DNA from: Cohnella laeviribosi DSM 21336
GTDB lineage: Bacteria > Bacillota > Bacilli > Paenibacillales > Paenibacillaceae
DNA length: 64,000 bases
Assembly (NCBI RefSeq): GCF_000378425.1
Contig: NZ_KB899812.1
Location: 99,019-163,018 of the forward strand
Direction: 5' to 3'
The notes beneath the pieces were generated by a model. The model saw nothing but the letters and a program-made list of their open reading frames with translations. It was not told the DNA's origin and did no database searches. The position numbers and the translations under genes are program-made. This document shows, in pieces, positions 26,063 through 34,575 of the stretch (positions are counted from its first letter, which is position 1; each line of letters begins with the position of its first letter).

Positions 26063-27043
26063 ATGAAGTACCGCCCATTGGGACGAAGCGGGTTAAAGGT
26101 GTCCGCCATCGGCCTGGGAACGAACGCTTTCGGCAAACGCGCGGACCGGAGCGTCTCCATCCGCATTGTGCACCAGGCGCTGGATCGCGGTATCAACTTT
26201 ATCGATACGGCCAACATCTATGCCAAAACCGAATCGGAGAGCATCATCGGCGAAGCGCTGCAGGGCCGCCGGTCGGAAGCGGTGCTCGCGACGAAGGCGG
26301 GTCTTGTCTTTGGCCCGGGGCCGAACGACCGCGGATCGTCGCGCTATCATCTGATGCGGCAGCTCGACGAAAGCCTCAAGCGGCTGAAGACGGACTATGT
26401 CGATCTGTACCAAATCCACACGTTCGACCCGGACACGCCGCTGGAGGAGACGCTGCGGACGCTCGACGACATGATCCGCTCGGGAAAAGTCCGCTACATC
26501 GGCGCCTCCAATTACGCCGCATGGGAGCTGATGAAGGCGATCGGCATCAGCGAGCGGCTCGGACTGAACCGGTTCGTGTCCGTCCAGACCAGCTATTCGC
26601 TGGCCGACCGGACGCCCGAGCGGGAGCTTGTTCCGCTTTCCCTCGACCAGGGAATCGGCATCATCCCCTACTTCCCGCTCGCCGGCGGCATTCTGACCGG
26701 CAAGTACACCGCCGACAACAAAAGGCCCGAGGGCTCGCGGGCGGACAAGGATCCCGGCTTCGGGAGATTTCTGGAAGACGACGCCCGATTGGCGCTCGGA
26801 CAGCAGGTCGTCCGTCTCGCTCAGGCGGCGGGCTGCTCGCCCGGTGCGCTCTCGATCGCCTGGCTACTCCGCCAGCCGGCCATCGCGACCGTCATCGCCG
26901 GGGCGACCCGGACGGAGCAGTTGGACGAAAACCTGACGAGCGAAGCGCTGGAACTGCCGGATGACGTTTGGCGCGAGCTGGACGAAATCAGCAGGCCGTT
27001 CCGCTACGGCGAGCCGTTCGCCGTTTATCGCCTGCCGGAATGA
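26063..27043 (+). CDS. Aldo/keto reductase (YajO/GSP69-like)
   Basis: Reductase of 326 residues, potassium-channel-beta-like AKR branch. Visible features: KYRPLGRSGLKVSAIGLGTNAFG at the N-terminus; catalytic Asp and Tyr in FIDTANIYAKTESE; Lys in VLATKAG; His in YQIHTFD; and the NADPH-binding end VIAGATRTEQLDENL. The chosen ATG follows GAGGG; the open frame extends 24 codons upstream without a better site. Stands alone, convergent with the isomerase remnant. Substrate unknown. Confidence 0.87.
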   Translation: MKYRPLGRSGLKVSAIGLGTNAFGKRADRSVSIRIVHQALDRGINFIDTANIYAKTESESIIGEALQGRRSEAVLATKAGLVFGPGPNDRGSSRYHLMRQLDESLKRLKTDYVDLYQIHTFDPDTPLEETLRTLDDMIRSGKVRYIGASNYAAWELMKAIGISERLGLNRFVSVQTSYSLADRTPERELVPLSLDQGIGIIPYFPLAGGILTGKYTADNKRPEGSRADKDPGFGRFLEDDARLALGQQVVRLAQAAGCSPGALSIAWLLRQPAIATVIAGATRTEQLDENLTSEALELPDDVWRELDEISRPFRYGEPFAVYRLPE

Positions 27044-27044
27044 C

Positions 27045-27087
27045 CAAAAAAGCCGGAGCCTGCCGCGCTTGTCGGCATGGTTCCGGC
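27045..27087 (-). terminator. Terminator for the isomerase remnant
   Basis: Minus strand: GCCGGAACCatGCCG pairs with CGGCaggCTCCGGC, followed by TTTTTT. It also lies just past the convergent aldo/keto reductase stop. Confidence 0.8.
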
Positions 27088-27126
27088 GATGAATGCGCCG
27101 CAGCCGGGGCTCGTCCGAGACCGGAT

Positions 27127-27972
27127 TTACAGCGTCACGTGCTTGATCCCCATCAGCTCGCCCACTTTGCGGAACAGCGAAGCGTTGCGGCCGACCGACA
27201 TCGCGCAGTGGTGCGTCGGCGCTTCCGCGAACCAGCGCTCCATGTATTCGTCCGGATGGGTGCGGAATTTGACCGGCGTTTGCGTGTTGCCGATTTTCAT
27301 GATCGGGCCGTCCGTCGCCACGCCTTCGCCCGAAATCAGCTTCAGCTTGCCGTCCCCGGTTTGCGTCACGTTCAGCGTGGTGATGTCGCCGCGGCGCACT
27401 TTGGCTTCGACCGAAACGCCCGTCCCCTGCTTGCCGTGGTACAGGCCCATGCCGCGCAAGATCGGCTTGCCTTCCGAAATGGCGATATGAAACGGCCCGT
27501 CATGGCCGAGCAAAATCGTCTCGTCGACGTAATCGACCGCGACGATTTCGCAGAAGCTGCCGCCCGTGCCGAGAATGTCGCAGATTTTCATCGCCACGGC
27601 CGTCTTCAAATCGCCTTCGCCGGAGCAGGGAATGCCCCGCGCCGTCAGCAGCGAATGGCCGACGATAAATCCGCCCTGCAGCTTCTCGTAGTCGCCGCCC
27701 GGCGCTCCGTGATAGTAGTAGGTCAGCGCGTCGAGGTCGTATTCGCGAACCAGTTTCTCCTGCGCCGCCGCGACCTTGCAGGACCATTCCATCTGCTCCT
27801 CCGTCGGCTTGCGCGCGATCGGATCGGACGGCGAATCGCCGCTGATCTCGAACATGGCGTGAACCTCTTCGAGCTTGGCCTTCACCTGCTCCGGCGTCAC
27901 CTCCCGCAGCATGCGGTCCAGATCGCACATCTCCAGCACTTCCACATGAAGCCCGGTTTGCGCCTGAATCAT
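27127..27972 (-). pseudogene. N-terminally truncated L-fucose/L-arabinose isomerase family gene
   Basis: The 281-residue frame matches only the C-terminal part of isomerases of this family (usual length about 470-500): LTYYYHGAPGGDYEKLQ, GIPCSGEGDLKTAVAMKICD, GHDGPFHIAI, then the metal/substrate-side RTHPDEYMERWFAEAPTHHCAMSVGR. About 200 N-terminal residues are missing, and the frame begins 25 bases from the start of the divergent AraC gene, so there is no room for them. The remaining frame is intact. It could still be translated, but half of the active-site fold is absent, so loss of function is expected. Alternatively it marks one end of a deletion. Confidence 0.78.
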
Positions 27973-27997
27973 CGTTCAAAAGGAGGCGCGTCGCAGC

Positions 27998-28873
27998 ATG
28001 TACCGGGAAGTCGCAACCTACGATTGGACTCCCGACTCCGTCCGGCTGATCGCCACGCCGTCGGCATGGGCCAAGTCCTCGCTTTATTACGTGCAGGAGG
28101 TCGGGCATTTCCGTACGCTAAGCACGTATTTCACCGAGCGGGAAGGGCTGGATTCGTTCCTGGTCGTCTATACGTTGGCGGGCTTAGGCCATTTGCTGTA
28201 TAAGGAAAAGCCGTATTCGCTGAAGCCGGGCGACGTTTTCTTCATCGATTGCATGGAATATCAGCGCTACGCCGCCGATCCGAACAACCAATGGGAGATC
28301 CTGTGGGTGCACCTGAACGGAGGCGCGGCGAGGGCTTATTACGAGCAATTTCGGAGTTCCGCGGGCGATCCGGCCGTCCGGCTGCCGCGCGGGACGAACG
28401 TTCCGTCCGTCATTCGGGAACTGATTCAGCTGCATTCGCGCAAGGATTACCGGACCGAGCTCGTATCCTCCAAGCTGCTGACCGACCTGCTCACCGAGCT
28501 GACGCTTGCCGCGCAGGAACTGGAGATGCCGCCCGCCGCGGAGCGCCCGGGGTACATCGGCGACATGGTGCGGCTTTTGGACCGAAGCTTCCGGGAGCGG
28601 TGGACGCTCGATCTGCTGGCGGAGCGTTTTGCCGTCAGCAAGTATCATTTGGCCAAGGAATTCAAGCGTTACACCGGCTTTTCGCCCGGCGAATATTTGA
28701 TCAATGTCCGCATCACCAAAGCGAAAGAGCTGCTCAAATACTCCGATCTGACCGTATCCGAAATTTCGCGTTCCGTCGGCGTCGAGCACGTCACCCACTT
28801 TATCAACCTGTTTAAGGATCGCGTCGGCCATACGCCGCTTGCCTACCGGCGGAAATGGCAGCGCCCGAAGTGA
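27998..28873 (+). CDS. AraC-family regulator with cupin-type sensor
   Basis: Regulator of 291 residues: an N-terminal AraC cupin-like sugar-binding domain (about 30-150; LVVYTLAGLGHLLYKEKPYSLKPGDVFFID) and two C-terminal helix-turn-helix motifs (about 195-288; LDLLAERFAVSKYHLAKEFKRYTGFSPGEYLINVRITKAKELL, then VSEISRSVGVEHVTHFINLFKDRVGHTPLAYR). Start ATG after AAAGGAGG. It is divergent from the truncated isomerase gene, which it probably once regulated together with sugar catabolic genes. Confidence 0.88.
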   Translation: MYREVATYDWTPDSVRLIATPSAWAKSSLYYVQEVGHFRTLSTYFTEREGLDSFLVVYTLAGLGHLLYKEKPYSLKPGDVFFIDCMEYQRYAADPNNQWEILWVHLNGGAARAYYEQFRSSAGDPAVRLPRGTNVPSVIRELIQLHSRKDYRTELVSSKLLTDLLTELTLAAQELEMPPAAERPGYIGDMVRLLDRSFRERWTLDLLAERFAVSKYHLAKEFKRYTGFSPGEYLINVRITKAKELLKYSDLTVSEISRSVGVEHVTHFINLFKDRVGHTPLAYRRKWQRPK

Positions 28874-28973
28874 AGGCGGCGGGGACAGACCGACTTTCGC
28901 AAGAAAAGTCAAACGCGATCTAGAACGCGGTGCTAAGCTTGAATCAGGCAAAGGCAGGTGAACGACGAAAAAC

Positions 28974-29903
28974 ATGATCTATACCGATCATGCGGAGGCG
29001 ATCGGCAAAGCGCTCCGGTACGTGGAAGCGAATTTGAAGGAAGACCTTAGCCTGGATCGATTGGCAAGCCGCTCCGCCTTTTCTCCATATCACTTTCACC
29101 GGTTGTTTCAGCACCACGTCGGCATGACCCCCGCCGATTATGTGCGCAAGCGTAGACTGGCAAATGCGGCAGGCGACCTGCTGACAACCGACCGGCGCAT
29201 CCTGGAAATTGCCCTCGATTATCGCTTCGAGTCCCAGGAAACGTTCACCCGGGCGTTCAAAAAGCAGTACCGAATGACGCCGGGCCGGTATCGGACGTAT
29301 GTAAAGGAAATTTTGCGGCAACAGGAGCAGAAAGGGAGGACCGGAATGAACAAAACGGATAAAACGGACAAAACGGCTACGAATGAATTTGAGAGGGAAC
29401 CTGAAGGCTGGATGCTGGCGGGAAGCCATCCGGGAGACTACGAGATGGGCATCGACCGGAAAATCGTCCATCAAGGCAAGGCTTCGGGCTATTTGCGGTC
29501 CCGCCGCGATTCGGCCGGCGGATTCGGCACGATGATGCAGATGTTCAAGGCCGACGCGTACCGCGGAACGCGGCTTCGCCTGACGGGCTTCCTCAAGACC
29601 GAGAACGTCGAGCAATGGTGCGGACTGTGGATGCGGATCGACGGGAAGGATCAGGAGATGCTTCGATTCGACAACATGTCCAACCGTCCTGTCAAGGGAA
29701 CGACGGCGTGGAACCCCTATTCCGTTGTGCTGGACGTGCCGCGCGACAGCGTCGCCATTGCCTTCGGCGTGCTGCTCTGCGGGAAAGGCAGGGTATGGGC
29801 GGACACCCTCCGCTTCGACGTCGTCAACGAGACGGTACCGACGACCGATGTGCCCGACGAAGAAGAATTGCCCGACGGACCGGTGAATTTGGATTTCGAA
29901 TGA
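28974..29903 (+). CDS. AraC-type DNA-binding protein with C-terminal beta-sandwich domain
   Basis: Protein of 309 residues with an unusual order: two helix-turn-helix motifs at the N-terminus (about 8-108; LSLDRLASRSAFSPYHFHRLFQHHVGMTPADYV and ILEIALDYRFESQETFTRAFKKQYRMTPGRYR), a Lys/Thr/Asp linker (about 123-137), then about 150 residues predicted as beta strands (GWMLAGSHPGDYEMGIDRKIVHQGKASGYL ... LRLTGFLKTENVEQWCGLWMRIDG ... VWADTLRFDVVN). The C-terminal part resembles carbohydrate-binding jelly-roll folds rather than a GyrI-like effector domain. AGGCAGGTG precedes the ATG. Ligand and targets are unknown. Confidence 0.84.
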   Translation: MIYTDHAEAIGKALRYVEANLKEDLSLDRLASRSAFSPYHFHRLFQHHVGMTPADYVRKRRLANAAGDLLTTDRRILEIALDYRFESQETFTRAFKKQYRMTPGRYRTYVKEILRQQEQKGRTGMNKTDKTDKTATNEFEREPEGWMLAGSHPGDYEMGIDRKIVHQGKASGYLRSRRDSAGGFGTMMQMFKADAYRGTRLRLTGFLKTENVEQWCGLWMRIDGKDQEMLRFDNMSNRPVKGTTAWNPYSVVLDVPRDSVAIAFGVLLCGKGRVWADTLRFDVVNETVPTTDVPDEEELPDGPVNLDFE

Positions 29904-29936
29904 CGCTGACGTCAGGAAAGAACTTCGGACAAGCCT

Positions 29937-29993
29937 AAAAAAACGGCTCGCCTGCGGACAGAGAAACTGTCCGATCCGGCGAACCGGTTTTTC
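29937..29993. terminator. Bidirectional terminator
   Basis: Long hairpin: aaaacgg.tcgcc with ggcga.ccggtttt outside, and ggacag-agaaa-ctgtcc inside. A-run on the left, T-run on the right. It separates the AraC gene from the convergent AEC carrier gene. Confidence 0.88.
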
Positions 29994-29995
29994 AG

Positions 29996-30928
29996 TTAGG
30001 ATCCGGTATAAACGAGTCCGATGACGATGGTGACGGTGACGATGCTGAAGACGGTGGAGAAAAAGACGGCCTGCGAGGAAAACTCCTTCTCGTTGTCGAA
30101 CTCGACCGCCAGCAGCGCGCTGCTGAGCGAGGTCGGAACGGCCGACGAGACGATGAGCGCCGACGCGGTCAGCGCGTCCAGACCGAGCGGCAGCGTGATC
30201 AGCCAGGCCAGGAGAGGCCCTGCGACAAGCCGCAGCATGACGGACAAGCCGATGTCGAGCGCGAGCGACTTGTGAAACGACCACTTCATGCTGCCGAGCT
30301 GGACCCCGAGCGTAAGCAGCGCCATACCGATAAACGCGTTCGCCAGATAGCCGAGCGAAATGTCCGCGAATTCGGGCAGCGGCACGTTCAGCCCCCGCAT
30401 CATAAGCGCAAGCGGAATGACGTAAATGACCGGCATGCCGAGAATGATGCGCCGAATTTGCCGCCAGTCGGCCTTGTGCGCGTTCACGGTGTAGATGCCG
30501 TACGTATTCGGGATAAGCGACTGCACCATCATCACCAAAATTTGCACCGCCAGCGTATGCGGATTGCCCGAGAACGCCAACTGGTTGATCGGGATGCCGT
30601 AATTCGCGCTGTTGTAGAACAGCACGCTGTTGCGCATCGCGCTCCTCATGCCGGCCCGGTGCCGGCGCAGGCGGACGACCGTTTCCACAAGCGCGTACTG
30701 GGCGATCATAAACAGCAGGCAAAACAGCATCACGGTGCCGAACAGCCGCGTCGAAATTTCCGTCGTGTACAGGAGCTGAAACATGATCGCCGGTGAAAAA
30801 ACGTAAAAATTCAGCTTGGACAGCGTCCGGATATCCAGCGAGAACAGCCGCTGCAATGCCGCCCCGAGCCCGATCATGACCGTCAGCGGCAGCACGTTGT
30901 TCCATAATATCGTCAGAAAAAGATCCAT
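29996..30928 (-). CDS. AEC-family (auxin efflux carrier-like) transporter
   Basis: Membrane carrier of 310 residues with about ten helices and the family pattern: N-terminal LFLTILWNNVLPLTVMIGLGAAL, central SVLFYNSANYGIPINQLAF (the NYGIP motif), and the C-terminal ASALIVSSAVPTSLSSALLAVEFD block. Bacterial relatives export or import malate and other organic acids. ATG with AAGGAG 5 bases upstream was preferred to a GTG two codons earlier that overlaps that site. It lies 9 bases after cls, so is probably co-transcribed with it. Confidence 0.86.
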   Translation of the reverse strand: MDLFLTILWNNVLPLTVMIGLGAALQRLFSLDIRTLSKLNFYVFSPAIMFQLLYTTEISTRLFGTVMLFCLLFMIAQYALVETVVRLRRHRAGMRSAMRNSVLFYNSANYGIPINQLAFSGNPHTLAVQILVMMVQSLIPNTYGIYTVNAHKADWRQIRRIILGMPVIYVIPLALMMRGLNVPLPEFADISLGYLANAFIGMALLTLGVQLGSMKWSFHKSLALDIGLSVMLRLVAGPLLAWLITLPLGLDALTASALIVSSAVPTSLSSALLAVEFDNEKEFSSQAVFFSTVFSIVTVTIVIGLVYTGS

Positions 30929-30937
30929 CGCCACTCC

Positions 30938-32389
30938 TTACAAAATAGGCGAAAGCAGGCGAGTCACCGATTCGCGGATTCTGTGCAGACGCGGCCGGTT
31001 CAAATGCTCCGCCAAAGTCAGTTCGCGGCAGTGCGCCATATCCTCCTCGAAAATCGACTTGAGCCGCCCCGCGACGCTGCGGTCGTAAATAAACGCGTTC
31101 GATTCGAAATTCAGCTTGAAGCTGCGGATATCGAAGTTGGCCGTCCCGACCGTCGCGACTTTGCCGTCGATGACCAGCGCCTTGGCGTGCAGGAAGCCTT
31201 TTTCGTACAGCAGGCATTGCACCCCGAGCGGCAGCAGTTCCCCCAAATAAGAGCGGCTCGCCCAATAGACCATTTTGTGGTCGGGCCGCGCGGGAATCAT
31301 GATCTTCACGTCGACTCCGGACAGGGCGGCCAGACGGATGGCGCTCTGCAGGCTTTCGTCCGGGATGAAATACGGCGTTTGAATCCAGACGGATTCCTTC
31401 GCCAAATGAATCATGCGTATGTAGCCGTTTTTGATCTGCTCCATTTCCTGATCCGGGCCGCTGGACACGATTTGCACGCCGACCTGGCCGCCGCCCTTAA
31501 AGTCGGGGAAATAGGCCTCCCCTTCGAACATCCGGTTGGACGCCAGATTCCAGTCGAGCAAATATTGCGATTGCAGCTGCTTGACGGCGGAACCCTGCAG
31601 CCGAAGATGCGTATCCCGCCAGTAGCCGAACTTCGGATCGAGGCCCAAATATTCGTCCCCCACGTTGATCCCGCCGATATAGCCGACTTTCCCGTCGATG
31701 ATCGCGATCTTGCGATGATTGCGGTAGTTCACGCGGAAGTTGAGATACGGGATGCGGGACGGAAAAAAGGCCGCCACCTCCCCGCCCGCCTTGACCAGCG
31801 GCTCGAAAAACCGGGAGTGCAGGCGGTGGCTTCCGATCGGGTCGTACAGAAACCGGACGGCGACGCCTTCGTTCGCCTTGCGGACCAGACAATCGAGCAG
31901 CTTGCGCCCGATTCCGTCGTCATGCACGATATAATACATCAGATGGATATGATGCTTCGCCCGTTCCAGCTCGTCGATCAGCGCGTCGAACTTGGCCTGC
32001 CCGTCGGTAAAGATGCGGACGTCGTTATCCTGCGTGTACAGGGACATCGCGCTGGACAGGTTCATGTAGATCAAATCCTCGTATTCGGCCGCGGAATCGT
32101 CGTTGTACGTCAGCCTGTGCTGCCTGAACTGCTTGCGCTGCCGCTCGATAATGCTCCGGAAGCGCTCCTCGGTTTCTTTCTTGATTTTGTACAGCTTGAT
32201 CCGGCTCAGGTTCTGGCCGAACAGCAAATACAGCGCGAAGCCGACGACGGGCAAAAACAGCAGCACCATCAGCCACGCCCAGGTGACGCCGACGTTGCGG
32301 CGTTCGATGAAGATAACGCTGACCGCGAGAATGATGTTGATGAGCAGGATCAGGTACGAAATGTTCTGCGCAATGGAAGAAAGCGACAT
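30938..32389 (-). CDS. cls: Cardiolipin synthase
   Basis: Phospholipase D superfamily enzyme of 483 residues, the length of B. subtilis ClsA. It joins two phosphatidylglycerol molecules to form cardiolipin at the membrane. Two N-terminal membrane helices (about 7-29, 37-59), then two HKD motifs: NHRKIAIIDGKVGYIGG (about 214-230) and HAKALVIDGKVATVGTANFD (about 395-414), each with the His-x-Lys-x4-Asp core. Located between an MFS pump and the AEC carrier on the same strand. Confidence 0.92.
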   Translation of the reverse strand: MSLSSIAQNISYLILLINIILAVSVIFIERRNVGVTWAWLMVLLFLPVVGFALYLLFGQNLSRIKLYKIKKETEERFRSIIERQRKQFRQHRLTYNDDSAAEYEDLIYMNLSSAMSLYTQDNDVRIFTDGQAKFDALIDELERAKHHIHLMYYIVHDDGIGRKLLDCLVRKANEGVAVRFLYDPIGSHRLHSRFFEPLVKAGGEVAAFFPSRIPYLNFRVNYRNHRKIAIIDGKVGYIGGINVGDEYLGLDPKFGYWRDTHLRLQGSAVKQLQSQYLLDWNLASNRMFEGEAYFPDFKGGGQVGVQIVSSGPDQEMEQIKNGYIRMIHLAKESVWIQTPYFIPDESLQSAIRLAALSGVDVKIMIPARPDHKMVYWASRSYLGELLPLGVQCLLYEKGFLHAKALVIDGKVATVGTANFDIRSFKLNFESNAFIYDRSVAGRLKSIFEEDMAHCRELTLAEHLNRPRLHRIRESVTRLLSPIL

Positions 32390-32399
32390 GGATGCAACC

Positions 32400-33827
32400 T
32401 CAGTCGGATGGTTTCAACCGCCAGCGCCTGACCGACACCAGAAGCGTGAGCAGGCTGACTGCGATGCCTGCGGCGAAGACGATGCGGAGCGCGTCCGTCA
32501 TCGCCTGCGGATCGGAGGCGCCGGACGCGCCGCCGATCCGATGCAGGCTTGTCGTATAGATCGAAACGGACACGGACGTTCCGAGCACCATGCCCACGTT
32601 CCGCACCAGGGCGTTCAGCCCGCCGGCCGCGCCGAGCTGCGGCTTGGGCACCGCGCCCATGATGCTGGCGTTGTTCGGAGACTGGAACAGCCCGCTGCCC
32701 AGGCCGAACAGGCACAGAATGGCGACCAGCAGAACCGGGTTCAAATCCGGCGTCAGAAACAGCAGGCCGACAAAGCCCGAAGCCACGACGACGATTCCGG
32801 CCGTCGTCAGCAGGTTCGGGCCGATTCGGTCCGAAAGCGCCCCGGACAGCGGAGCGATCACCGCCATCGCAACCGGAACGACCATCATCAAATAGCCGGC
32901 TTTCTCCGGCGACAGCAGCCGCACGTTCTGGAGATAAAACGGCATCATGACGTTGGTGAAAAACGTCGCCGTAAACATGAGCAGCGCGGTCAGATTGCCG
33001 ATGGCGAAGGCCGGAATCCGGTATAAGCGAAAGTCGAGCATCGGAAACTTCGCGCGCCTCTCCCACAGCCAGAAGCCAAGCATGGCCGCCAGCGCGGCCG
33101 CGCCGCCGGCGATCGTGGCGGCGGAAGTCCAGCCCCAGTCCTGGGCGTTCGACAACGTGTACAGAAACGCGACCATCGCCGCGGCGAACAGGCCCGAACC
33201 GGCGAAGTCGAACGGCTCGCGCGTCCGGGGCGCGCTTTTCGGCAGCAGATAGAGTCCCGCCGCAAAAGCCGCGGCGCCGATCGGCACGTTGATCCAGAAA
33301 ATCGTCGGCCAGCCGTAATGCTCGACGAGGATGCCGCCGATGCCGGGGCCCGTCAGCGAGCCGAGCGAAACGACCGTTCCGACGATGCCGAGCGCTCTTC
33401 CCCGGTCGCCGGAGCCGAACGTCTCGGCTACGATCGCCTGGCTGTTGGACATCAGGCAAGACGCCCCGACCGCCTGCACGATCCGCGAAACGATCAAAGC
33501 GCCCAGCGAATGCGACAGCCCGCACAGCGCGGAGCCGAAGGCAAACAGAAGAAAACCCGCCTGGTAGACTTTCGTCCTGCCTATCAAATCGGACAGTTTG
33601 CCCATGATGGGCAGCGTGGCGCAGATCGTCAGCAAATAGGCGGTCAGCACCCACTGAATCAGGTGAATGGGCGCCCCGAGCTTATGCGCCATCGTCGGCA
33701 ACGCCACATTCGCAATGCTTCCGTCCAGCGTGGCCATGTACGTGCCGAGCGACACGTTCGCGAGCACGAGCCAGCGGTTCGGGGGCGCCGGCCGGGAAGA
33801 CGGGAGCGCGTTGGCCCCGTTGCTCAC
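32400..33827 (-). CDS. DHA2-type MFS drug efflux pump
   Basis: Fourteen-helix transporter of 475 residues, EmrB/QacA class. The N-terminus reads RWLVLANVSLGTYMATLDGSIANVALP, with the Asp in helix 1 (motif LD..IVNVALP). Motif A is GKLSDLIGRTK (about 77-87) and motif C is GSLTGPGIGGILVEHYGW (about 155-172). Start is GTG after AAGGGGGAA. It lies 11 bases before cls and likely shares a transcript. Substrates would be hydrophobic drugs or biocides; no local regulator is evident. Confidence 0.88.
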   Translation of the reverse strand: MSNGANALPSSRPAPPNRWLVLANVSLGTYMATLDGSIANVALPTMAHKLGAPIHLIQWVLTAYLLTICATLPIMGKLSDLIGRTKVYQAGFLLFAFGSALCGLSHSLGALIVSRIVQAVGASCLMSNSQAIVAETFGSGDRGRALGIVGTVVSLGSLTGPGIGGILVEHYGWPTIFWINVPIGAAAFAAGLYLLPKSAPRTREPFDFAGSGLFAAAMVAFLYTLSNAQDWGWTSAATIAGGAAALAAMLGFWLWERRAKFPMLDFRLYRIPAFAIGNLTALLMFTATFFTNVMMPFYLQNVRLLSPEKAGYLMMVVPVAMAVIAPLSGALSDRIGPNLLTTAGIVVVASGFVGLLFLTPDLNPVLLVAILCLFGLGSGLFQSPNNASIMGAVPKPQLGAAGGLNALVRNVGMVLGTSVSVSIYTTSLHRIGGASGASDPQAMTDALRIVFAAGIAVSLLTLLVSVRRWRLKPSD

Positions 33828-33867
33828 GCTGATTCCCCCTTCCGGCTTTGCCTAACGAAACGTCTCC

Positions 33868-34353
33868 TCATGCCAAATCCGCGATTTTATCCACGATCGG
33901 CGTTCTCTCTTTAACCGCCGGGACCTCGGCCGGATAACCGATCCCGAATACGCCGACCACATCGTCCGTCTCCGGCACGCCGAGAATTTCCCGGTTGCGC
34001 GGCGAAGCGCCGATCGATGACCAGAACACGCCGGCGCCGGAGGCGTGCGCGGCGAGCAGGAAATTTTGCACGAAGCAGGCCGTGGCCATGACATGCTCGT
34101 CCCGGTCGACGGCGGTCGCCGCCCCTTTCGACGTAATGGCGATAACGACCGGCGCGCCGTTAAAGTCCGTCTTGTGGCCGATCTGAGCGCGCGTCTTAGG
34201 ACCGACAAACTTGATTTCCCACGGTTCGGTCATGCGGTGGTTCGGCGCGTAGCTCGCCGCTTCCAGCCAGCTTACGATCAACGCCCGGTCAATCGGATCG
34301 GGCTTGAAGCTCTTGATATTTCTGCGCGTCTTGATGGCTTCCAACGTATCCAT
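33868..34353 (-). CDS. Nitroreductase-family protein
   Basis: FMN-dependent nitroreductase fold of 161 residues: N-terminal AIKTRRNIKSFKPDPID (phosphate-binding Arg residues), ASYAPNHRMTEPWEI, central NFLLAAHASGAGVFWSS, and GVFGIGYPAE near the C-terminus. It resembles B. subtilis YfhC but is shorter. The ATG chosen has AGAGGAGAG about 10 bases upstream. Reactions in the family include reduction of nitro compounds and quinones; the true substrate is unknown. It is followed 40 bases later by the MFS pump gene on the same strand. Confidence 0.84.
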   Translation of the reverse strand: MDTLEAIKTRRNIKSFKPDPIDRALIVSWLEAASYAPNHRMTEPWEIKFVGPKTRAQIGHKTDFNGAPVVIAITSKGAATAVDRDEHVMATACFVQNFLLAAHASGAGVFWSSIGASPRNREILGVPETDDVVGVFGIGYPAEVPAVKERTPIVDKIADLA

Positions 34354-34575
34354 ATAAGCTGTTCTCTCCTCTGCTAAGTCCATTGCTTGGTTCGATTCGT
34401 TCCAACGAAGTGCGTCACAAAGAAGTATACCACAAAATTTGCCGGATAGAATCGGTCCGGGCATCCCTGCCGCAGCGCTCGCAAATCCTCAGGAAGTGCT
34501 TGCTTAAGCCGAAGAGAATCGGTAGAATCTACAAGGATATGTTGCGAATTTAGGCGAAATTGGAGGAAACCTCGA

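Noticed and set aside
28944-31265. 773-codon minus-strand frame opposite the AraC, AEC and cls genes
   Set aside because: It lies antisense to three well-supported genes and has the His/Arg-rich composition typical of shadow frames in GC-rich DNA.
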